A DNA stretch of 37,211 bases from RUG13409 sp045616985 (lineage in GTDB: Bacteria; Bacillota; Clostridia; Peptostreptococcales; Anaerovoracaceae), in contig JAZLHU010000033.1 of assembly GCA_045616985.1 (NCBI GenBank), positions 1 through 37,211 of the forward strand, read 5' to 3'. Of this stretch, positions 31,905 to 37,211 are shown piece after piece. The notes under the pieces were generated by a model. It had not been told where the DNA came from, did no database searches, and was given only the letters and a program-made list of their open reading frames with translations. Positions within the stretch are counted from its first letter, which is position 1; every line of letters begins with the position of its first letter. The position numbers were made by a program, and so were the translations under genes.

Positions 31905-32741
31905 ATGTCAGCATTTATCAATCCTGTACTTCTTACAGTAGTTGTAGGTCTTATAGCTTCCGTTATGCTTGCAGTGGCAGCAAAGTTCATGGCAGTTCCC
32001 GTTGACGAAACGGCAGTAGCCATCCGCGAATGTCTGCCCGGTGCAAACTGCGGTGCCTGCGGTTTTGCCGGCTGCGACGATTACGCGGCAGCTCTGGCAA
32101 AGGATCCAAGCCTTAAAACAAATCTCTGCGTTCCCGGCGCCGATGCTGCGGCTGCGGCAATTGCAGGCGTTTTGGGAGTAGAAGCAGAAGATGTAATAGA
32201 ACAAATTGCAAATGTCAGATGCTCTGGTCTTTGTGATAAGGTTTCTTCCGAAATGGATTATCAGGGACTTAAGACCTGTGCGGCAGTTAAAGCATTCTTT
32301 GGCGGCCCTAATTCCTGCAAATACGGATGCATAGGCTTTGGCGATTGCGAAAAAGCCTGCCCGTATCATGCAATTACGGTTTGCAACGGTCTCGCAAAGG
32401 TAGACAGAAGCGTATGCGTCGGCTGCGGAATGTGTGCAAAGACTTGTCCGCAGCAGCTTATCGACATCCTTGCGGATGTTAACCGTGTGCATGTTGCGTG
32501 CAGCTCCAAGGATCCGGGTAAGCTCACCAAGGATCTTTGCACAGCAGGCTGCATAGGCTGCAAGCTTTGCGAAAAGGAATGCAAATTCGATGCAATTCAT
32601 GTAATAGACAACCACGCAGTTATTGATTACAGCAAATGCAAGAACTGCGGCCTTTGCTCAAAGAAGTGCCCAAAGCACGTAATAAACCTCTTCCCGAAGC
32701 CGATTGTAAAACCGGTCGTAAAGGTAGATCAGCAAGCTTAA
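31905..32741 (+). CDS. rnfB: Rnf complex subunit RnfB
   Basis: A 278-residue ferredoxin-accepting subunit. The N-terminal helix (VLLTVVVGLIASVMLAVAA) anchors it. The first Fe-S domain is CLPGANCGACGFAGCDDYAA. Further ferredoxin-type sites are CKYGCIGFGDCEKACP, CVGCGMCAKTCP, CTAGCIGCKLCEKEC and CKNCGLCSKKCP. Electrons from reduced ferredoxin would enter here. AGGAGG precedes the start. It is last in the operon and a good terminator follows. Confidence 0.97.
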   Translation: MSAFINPVLLTVVVGLIASVMLAVAAKFMAVPVDETAVAIRECLPGANCGACGFAGCDDYAAALAKDPSLKTNLCVPGADAAAAAIAGVLGVEAEDVIEQIANVRCSGLCDKVSSEMDYQGLKTCAAVKAFFGGPNSCKYGCIGFGDCEKACPYHAITVCNGLAKVDRSVCVGCGMCAKTCPQQLIDILADVNRVHVACSSKDPGKLTKDLCTAGCIGCKLCEKECKFDAIHVIDNHAVIDYSKCKNCGLCSKKCPKHVINLFPKPIVKPVVKVDQQA

Positions 32742-32763
32742 TACCGAACTCTCAAAATATATT

Positions 32764-32800
32764 TTGCCGATTGCGCTCTTGGGTGCAACCGGCAATTTTA
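32764..32800 (+). terminator. Terminator of the rnf operon
   Basis: TTGCCG-A-TTGC pairs with GCAA-C-CGGCAA around a ten-base loop, followed by TTTTATTATAT. It lies 22 bp past the rnfB stop. Confidence 0.85.
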
Positions 32801-32824
32801 TTATATGATTGAATAAATATGTGA

Positions 32825-32830
32825 TATAAT
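32825..32830 (+). promoter_or_regulatory. -10 box before the dehydratase genes
   Basis: A perfect TATAAT about 48 bp before the start codon. No convincing -35 hexamer is seen at 16-18 bp; TTATAT near 32801 is the closest. Confidence 0.5.
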
Positions 32831-32877
32831 ATGAATCAGCAAAAAATACAGTTCAGATAAATTTTAAGGAGGCTTTT

Positions 32878-34044
32878 ATGGCAATTCGCAAAGAGGCGCT
32901 TGCAGGAAAAGCTTTCTCTGCACTCAAAGAAGTTTACGATGACAGAAAAGCAGTTCTGGCAAGGTGGAGCAAAGAGGGCAGGAAGGTCGTTCTTACAGCA
33001 GGCACGGATATTCCCGAAGAAATGATTCTCGCAGCAGGTATGCTGCCATTCCCGCTTACAAGCTATTTCGGACCAAGACCATCCGCAGAAAAGTATCTTG
33101 AATACTCTTTCGGACCTGTTTGGAAAGGCATGTGGCAAAATCTTGTTGAAGAGTACAGGGGTCTTGCAAAATATGTTGTATTCTGCAGCAGCTCCGATAT
33201 GTATCTTAAGCTCTTCAACTATGTGAGGACCTTAAGAATTTACGAACCGGAACTTGATCTTCCCGAGCCGAAATACGTAGATCTTGAGCTTGTAGATAAG
33301 GTTTACAAGGCACAGGAAAGAAACGAAAGAGAGCTTGCTTATTTAAAGGATCAGCTTGAGGCATGGTCCGGCAGCGAAATTACAGAAGAAAAGCTTCTTG
33401 ATGCAATCAAGCTTTGCAATGAATACAGAGATGCTCTTAATGAGTTTGCAGCACTCAGAAAAGCAGACAACTGCAGAGTGCTCGGCTCTGAAGCACTTGT
33501 CGTTATCGGCGGCTCCATGTTTATGGAAAAGGCAGAGGCAATCAGGCTTGTAAAGGAAGTCACAAAGGAAGCTTTAAGCTGGCCTCCGGCAGAAGGCAAC
33601 AGAGTGTATTACATCGGCTCCGTTCAGGAATCCACAGAGGTTTACGAGCTTGCGGAGGAAGCGGGTATCAACGTTGTCGGCGAAGATCACTACATGGGCG
33701 ACCGCATGTTCGAGCATAACGTAGGAACAGCTTACACGGCGATCTCCGCACTTGTTGAAAGATGCATGCACAGAATGCCAAGCTCCGAAAAGGGCAGAGT
33801 AAGACTTCGTGCAGAATGGGTCGACAGGAAGCTTGAAGAAACATCAGCACAGGCACTTCTTACATGGATGAACAAGAACGACGAAGCTTATGTCTGGGAT
33901 CTTAAGACATTAAGAGATTATTCCCTCACACCGAAGGGAATCACAGACGTTACGATCGATATGCAGCAGTGGCCGCTTCAGAATGTGGAAGATACAAAGG
34001 CCAAGCTTGCAATTCTTGCAGCAGCAAAGAGAAAGGAGCAGTAA
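32878..34044 (+). CDS. 2-hydroxyacyl-CoA dehydratase, beta-like subunit lacking the usual cluster cysteines
   Basis: A 388-residue protein of the 2-hydroxyglutaryl-CoA dehydratase/benzoyl-CoA reductase D family. Family landmarks are PEEMILAAGMLPFPL, KYVVFCSSSDMYLKLF, NRVYYIGSVQESTEVYELAE and NVVGEDHYMGDRMF. In HadC/HgdB-type subunits three Cys hold a [4Fe-4S] cluster. Here only Cys103, 179, 198 and 296 exist. The position expected for the first ligand is Ser/Phe (77-78), the second aligns with Ser106 (Cys is three residues earlier), and the third with Asn334 in MNKND; there is no Cys after 296. AGGAGG precedes the start. The partner gene starts one base after its stop. The substrate is not predictable. 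Confidence 0.85.
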   Translation: MAIRKEALAGKAFSALKEVYDDRKAVLARWSKEGRKVVLTAGTDIPEEMILAAGMLPFPLTSYFGPRPSAEKYLEYSFGPVWKGMWQNLVEEYRGLAKYVVFCSSSDMYLKLFNYVRTLRIYEPELDLPEPKYVDLELVDKVYKAQERNERELAYLKDQLEAWSGSEITEEKLLDAIKLCNEYRDALNEFAALRKADNCRVLGSEALVVIGGSMFMEKAEAIRLVKEVTKEALSWPPAEGNRVYYIGSVQESTEVYELAEEAGINVVGEDHYMGDRMFEHNVGTAYTAISALVERCMHRMPSSEKGRVRLRAEWVDRKLEETSAQALLTWMNKNDEAYVWDLKTLRDYSLTPKGITDVTIDMQQWPLQNVEDTKAKLAILAAAKRKEQ

Positions 34045-34045
34045 A

Positions 34046-35383
34046 ATGGCAGAAGAAATCAAAAAAGATCAGGCTCAGCCGGGTCAGCAGAACTATGAAA
34101 CCCGCTCCATCAAGCGTCTTGAATCTGCAAGGACAGCAAGTGCTTATCAGAAGGAATGGTTTAAGACCTTAAGACCACGGGTAGAAGCAGGAGAAGATTT
34201 TGCGCTTTTAAGTGCCGATGCTCCTATGGAGATTTTCCGTGCAATGGATATTCCGTTTGTAGTATATCAGTGGTGGACTGCTATTTGCGGTGCAAAGCAG
34301 CTTGGACCTACGTACTACGGCTACATCAGAGATGCAGGCTACAGAGATGACATCTGCTCTTATTGCTCCACGGCATTTGCCTGCGCTCTCGATCCGCACC
34401 CCGAAGAAGGCCCATGGGGCGGACTTCCGAATCCGACGATCCTCATTTCCCAGTCAGAATGTGCAGTAATGGGCAAGATCGAAAACCTTATGGCAGAAGC
34501 TTTCCCGAATGCGGAGCAGTATACAATGCACAGATACTACGAGCCGGTTTACTTCGACAAGTGGTACGACAAGGCAGGAGAACACTGGGATATGCTCGGA
34601 ACTCCCGAAAGAAGAGCCTTCAACAAGAGAGAGCTTGAAGACCTTATCAAGTTCCTTGAACAAAAAACCGGCAAGACCTTCGACATGAACAAGCTTCGTC
34701 AGGTTATGGACTATGTTAACGAGCAGGACTACTGGTACAAGAAGACCAGAGACCTTATTGCCGAAACCAAGCCGGCTCCTGCAGTAATTTCCGACACCGT
34801 CAACGCAGTAATGCAGGCACAGTGGCAGAGAGGTACAAAGTGGGCTGCAGAACACGCTAAGGGCCTCTACGAAGAAGTAAAAGAAAGGGTTGATACAAAC
34901 AATCCTGCAGTTCCGAACGAACGCATCCGTCTTATGTGGATAGGGCGAGGACTCTGGTTCAACCTTGCATTCTACAACTACTTTGAAGAAAAGTACGGCG
35001 CAGCATTCATCTGGTCAATGTACCTCGGGCTTGCCGCAGATGCTTATGCAAGAAACAACTACGAATCAGATCCGTTGGCAGCTCTCGGAACAAGATTCTC
35101 AATGATTACAGACTTCCTCCATACACCGCCGTTCAACACGGAATGGTTCTTAAAGGAGGCAATCCACAATCAGGTGGACGGTGTTGTTCTTCTTACATCG
35201 GAAAACTGTATGAACAACGGCGACTTCTACTACGAAATGGTTAAAAATCTCGAAGACAACGGCTTCCCGGTATGTATGCTCAGAGCAGACCCGGGCGATG
35301 CAAAGAAGTGGAATCAGGAAACAATGACCGCTGCAGTTGAAGACCTCATCGTAAACCGTATCGAGCCGAAGCTTAAAAAATAG
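34046..35383 (+). CDS. 2-hydroxyacyl-CoA dehydratase, alpha-like subunit
   Basis: A 445-residue catalytic-type subunit of the same family. Three Cys are positioned like the [4Fe-4S] ligands of HadB: Cys104 in DDICSYC, Cys139 in SQSECAVM and Cys388 in TSENCMNN; their spacing of 35 and 249 residues is close to that family pattern. Other landmarks are FRAMDIPFVVYQWW, RIRLMWIGRGLWFN and GFPVCMLRADPGDAKKWN. Such enzymes remove water from (R)-2-hydroxyacyl-CoA in amino-acid fermentation after activation by an ATP-driven one-electron donor, which is not encoded in this window. Start 34046 has AAAGGAG at eight bases; the frame also runs back into the upstream gene, which is not used. It forms an operon with the beta-like gene. 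Confidence 0.88.
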   Translation: MAEEIKKDQAQPGQQNYETRSIKRLESARTASAYQKEWFKTLRPRVEAGEDFALLSADAPMEIFRAMDIPFVVYQWWTAICGAKQLGPTYYGYIRDAGYRDDICSYCSTAFACALDPHPEEGPWGGLPNPTILISQSECAVMGKIENLMAEAFPNAEQYTMHRYYEPVYFDKWYDKAGEHWDMLGTPERRAFNKRELEDLIKFLEQKTGKTFDMNKLRQVMDYVNEQDYWYKKTRDLIAETKPAPAVISDTVNAVMQAQWQRGTKWAAEHAKGLYEEVKERVDTNNPAVPNERIRLMWIGRGLWFNLAFYNYFEEKYGAAFIWSMYLGLAADAYARNNYESDPLAALGTRFSMITDFLHTPPFNTEWFLKEAIHNQVDGVVLLTSENCMNNGDFYYEMVKNLEDNGFPVCMLRADPGDAKKWNQETMTAAVEDLIVNRIEPKLKK

Positions 35384-35418
35384 TTTTGCGAATTGCGCTC
35401 CGGGCAAAAATTGCAAAC

Positions 35419-35447
35419 AAAAAGACCTTGCAATTGCAAGGTCTTTT
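35419..35447 (+). terminator. Terminator after the dehydratase genes
   Basis: AAAAGACCTTGCAATTGCAAGGTCTTTT is one uninterrupted palindrome ending in a T run (split here: AAAAGACCTTGC, AATT, GCAAGGTCTTTT). It can act on either strand, and it contains the -35 box of the rpsF promoter. Confidence 0.85.
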
Positions 35448-35456
35448 GTGTATAAT
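35428..35456 (+). promoter_or_regulatory. rpsF-ssb-rpsR promoter inside the terminator stem
   Basis: TTGCAA (35428-35433) lies in the loop region of the terminator palindrome; a 17-bp spacer follows, then a perfect TATAAT (35451-35456). Confidence 0.7.
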
Positions 35457-35488
35457 ATTCAGGCATTCGTCTATCGCAAATGCTCTCT

Positions 35489-35509
35489 GCTGGGGAAGAT
35501 GTCCCCAGC
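35489..35509 (+). promoter_or_regulatory. Hairpin in the rpsF leader
   Basis: GCTGGGGA-AGATG-TCCCCAGC is a perfect 8-bp hairpin 25 bases before the rpsF start. It is in the place where many bacteria have an S6:S18-binding leader for feedback control, but the known CCG-type motif is not clearly seen. Confidence 0.45.
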
Positions 35510-35534
35510 CTTTAGACCACAGGGAGGTGAAAAA

Positions 35535-35822
35535 ATGAATAAGTACGAAGTGATGTTCATTATCAATCCTGTCTTGGATGACGCAGCAAAGGAGGCTGCA
35601 GTAAATTCCGTTAAGGAAATTATTGCTGCCGAAGGCGAAGTCACCAAGGAAGACGTTTGGGGAATGAAGAAGCTGGCTTATCCGATCGATAAGGCAACAG
35701 AAGGCTATTTTGTTGTTTTTGAATTCAACGCACAGCCTACACTGCCGAAGGAATTGGACAGAAGACTCAGAATTTCCGACAACTTCTTAAGACACATCAT
35801 TGTAGCAAAAGACGAAAAGTAG
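35535..35822 (+). CDS. rpsF: 30S ribosomal protein S6
   Basis: A 95-residue S6 protein. YEVMFIINPVLDDAAKEAAV, KLAYPIDKATEGYFVVFEF and LDRRLRISDNFLRHIIV are classic. Start 35535 (MNKYEV) follows GGGAGGTG at a good distance; an earlier in-frame start lies in the leader. It is the first gene of the usual rpsF-ssb-rpsR operon, with ssb 10 bp downstream. Confidence 0.98.
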   Translation: MNKYEVMFIINPVLDDAAKEAAVNSVKEIIAAEGEVTKEDVWGMKKLAYPIDKATEGYFVVFEFNAQPTLPKELDRRLRISDNFLRHIIVAKDEK

Positions 35823-35832
35823 AGGTAGGCAT

Positions 35833-36252
35833 ATGAATTCTGTAGCTTTAACCGGAAGACTTACAAGAGATCCGGAGGTTCGTTATACCGCAGGAAACTC
35901 AATGGCAGTCGCAAAGTTTACTCTTGCGGTTGACAGACAGCGCGCAGCAAAGGAAGGCGAACAGACCGCAGATTTTATCGGCATTACATGCTTTGGAAAA
36001 ACAGCCGAGCTTGTTGAAAAGTATGTAAGCAAGGGCCAGCAGATCGGAGTTACAGGCCGCATTCAGACCGGTTCCTACGAAAAGGATGGCAGAAAAATTT
36101 ACACTACTGACGTTATTGCAGATCGTGTTGAGTTCTTAGGTACTAAGGGAAGCGGCTCAGGAAATAACGGCGGATCAAGCGAATCATCAGCTCCGGCTGA
36201 TGACGTTCCGACAGGCTTTGAAAAGCTGACTGACGACGACATTCCTTTCTAA
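35833..36252 (+). CDS. ssb: Single-stranded DNA-binding protein
   Basis: A 139-residue SSB. An OB-fold domain (MNSVALTGRLTRDPEVRYT, FTLAVDRQR, ADFIGITCFGKTAELVEKYV, KGQQIGVTGRIQTGSYEK) covers about residues 1-105. A Gly/Ser-rich linker follows, and the acidic tip DDDIPF recruits replication and repair partners. The location between rpsF and rpsR identifies it as the main replicative SSB. Confidence 0.98.
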   Translation: MNSVALTGRLTRDPEVRYTAGNSMAVAKFTLAVDRQRAAKEGEQTADFIGITCFGKTAELVEKYVSKGQQIGVTGRIQTGSYEKDGRKIYTTDVIADRVEFLGTKGSGSGNNGGSSESSAPADDVPTGFEKLTDDDIPF

Positions 36253-36279
36253 ACTGTTTTCAGGAGGAAAAATATTATC

Positions 36280-36537
36280 ATGGAAAGAGATAATAAGAGA
36301 AGATCATTCGGAGGCGGAATGCATGCAAGAAAGAAAGTATGCCAGTTCTGCGCTGACAAAACTCTTGAGGTAGACTACAAGGATGTAGAAACACTCAAGA
36401 AGTATATTACAGAAAGAGGCAAAATTCTTCCAAGAAGAATTACCGGTACATGCACAATGCACCAGAGATTTGTCACAACTGCCGTAAAGCGCGCAAGACA
36501 GATCGCTCTGCTTCCGTTTGATGCAGATGCACAATAG
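36280..36537 (+). CDS. rpsR: 30S ribosomal protein S18
   Basis: An 85-residue S18. KKVCQFCADKTLEVDYKDVE has the Cys pair seen in zinc-type S18 proteins, though only two Cys are present in it. LKKYITERGKILPRRITGTC and HQRFVTTAVKRARQIALLPF are the conserved core. AGGAGG lies 12 bases before the start. A strong terminator follows, and the group II intron begins just after it. Confidence 0.98.
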   Translation: MERDNKRRSFGGGMHARKKVCQFCADKTLEVDYKDVETLKKYITERGKILPRRITGTCTMHQRFVTTAVKRARQIALLPFDADAQ

Positions 36538-36570
36538 ATTGCATCAGCTCATTAAAAGCGAAAAACATAC

Positions 36571-36600
36571 AAAACCCCCGACCGTCCGGCCGGGGGTTTT
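36571..36600 (+). terminator. Terminator of rpsF-ssb-rpsR
   Basis: Perfect 10-bp arms AAAACCCCCG/CGGGGGTTTT around a ten-base loop, 34 bp after the rpsR stop. The intron starts three bases past the T run. Confidence 0.93.
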
Positions 36601-36603
36601 GAT

Positions 36604-37211
36604 GTATGACGGGCATGCCGTCAGTCTGTGGTGAGAGTCCACAAGGGGCGTAGTTGCCGACGAACCTCATAGCGACTTGCAAGGCTCACATCGCGAGGTG
36701 TGGGCGAGAAGAAGCAATAGCAAAATCGTAGCCTGACGAACAGAAACCTAATATCAAGGCTTGCATAACGGATGAGCGGGCATCAAGTCGTAAAGTCCAA
36801 AAGGCAATCGTAACTTATGCAAGTAGATCAGGCAGGTAGACGAGGAAAGACTGATGACTTATCCCGCGAGGTCTCATCAGCGAATTAGTAGTAACAACGA
36901 ATGATGAGAAGGCAGGCAAGGTCGTAGTAGTGCAGAAATATCTGTAATGGATATGGAGCGAAGGACCGAACAATTCAATAGTCAAATGGAACTTTGTATG
37001 TGAGAATACAAACCCGACGAGAACCAAAGTAGCAAAGACGTAACGGAGTGAAAGGTTCACAGGAGGTAGGGAAAAGCGGTATTCGAAAGCAAAGGACGGA
37101 AAGGAGACAATCACATGTCACAACTCTTGGACGAAATTCTAAGCAGTGAAAATATGAAGCTGGCGTACAAGAAGGTAAAAGCCAACAAAGGCGCAAGCGG
37201 AGTAGATGGGA
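36604..37211 (+). mobile_element. Group II intron, 5' part (probably class C), runs off the window
   Basis: The intron starts GTATGACGGGCATGCC and then CAGTCTGTGGTGAGAGTC, closely like the start of group IIC ribozymes (stem TGACGG/CCGTCA, then GTGAGAGTC). About 510 nt of folded RNA precede a maturase/reverse transcriptase gene (from 37115). The position directly after a terminator hairpin is the known target of class C introns. The 5' GTATG departs slightly from the usual GTGYG. The 3' end is outside the window. Confidence 0.88.
37115..37211 (+). CDS. ltrA: Group II intron reverse transcriptase/maturase (start only)
   Basis: The first 32 codons are visible: SQLLDEILSSENMKLAYKKV then KANKGASGVDG, the well-known N-terminus of group II intron-encoded proteins. 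AAAGGAG precedes the ATG. The gene is cut by the window end. The protein would splice the intron as a maturase and copy it into new sites. Confidence 0.93.
   Translation, partial: MSQLLDEILSSENMKLAYKKVKANKGASGVDG

Noticed and set aside
33983..34045. Earlier start for the alpha-like dehydratase subunit
   Set aside because: It would overlap the upstream gene out of context, and there is no SD; ATG 34046 has AAAGGAG at good spacing.

Overview
The window looks like chromosome of an anaerobic, amino-acid-fermenting Firmicute (class Clostridia). Pointers are an Rnf ferredoxin:NAD oxidoreductase operon, 2-hydroxyacyl-CoA dehydratase subunits, an S-layer-homology protein, a UPF0182 membrane protein, strong SD sites of the AAAGGAG type, and sigma-A-like promoters. 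ParA/ParB with a perfect parS site, plus rpsF-ssb-rpsR about 10 kb away, suggest a position not far from the replication origin. No dnaA or oriC is visible. A genus cannot be named from sequence reading alone.

Layout. 1-755: a cluster of TTACTACA/TGTAGTAA inverted repeats and one copy of a roughly 400-bp intergenic repeat. 756-8802 (minus): a tight five-gene operon (zinc-ribbon membrane protein, UPF0182, glutamine synthetase, orphan amino-acid-binding lipoprotein, NifU-like Fe-S protein). 8995-10413 (minus): a secreted SLH protein carrying two cystatin-like domains. 10752-10827: tRNA-Lys. 10875-12623 (minus): Na/Pi cotransporter-PhoU protein. 12809-14518 (plus): an unknown two-gene cell-envelope operon. 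14564-19055 (minus): HAD phosphatase, M20 peptidase and a polar amino-acid ABC transporter with a consensus promoter and palindromic operator-like site.

19.4-23.84 kb is an accessory island. It holds two unrelated-looking AbiEi/AbiEii type IV toxin-antitoxin modules facing away from each other, the cut-off start of what looks like a restriction-modification gene, a tRNA-Pro, degenerate repeats, and the first 118 nt of a group II intron that had landed next to the parB terminator. A second copy of the same intron, apparently intact as far as visible, begins just behind the rpsR terminator at 36604 and runs off the window.

23.9-25.7 kb (minus): parA-parB with parS inside their promoter. 26.14-26.52 kb: the second, inverted copy of the 400-bp repeat. 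From 26566 to the end everything is on plus: CapA-family protein; a possible structured leader RNA; rnfC-D-E-A-B, with no rnfG between D and E; a 2-hydroxyacyl-CoA dehydratase pair in which the alpha-like subunit keeps three candidate cluster cysteines but the beta-like subunit seems to have lost them; then rpsF-ssb-rpsR and the group II intron.

Functional reading. Uptake of amino acids and peptides (ABC system, M20 peptidase, binding lipoprotein), nitrogen assimilation (GS) and ferredoxin-linked energy conservation (Rnf, dehydratase) fit an amino-acid fermenter. The most unusual points are the surface protein with paired cystatin signatures, the Rnf operon without RnfG, the cysteine-poor dehydratase subunit, and the nested mobile-element history next to parB.
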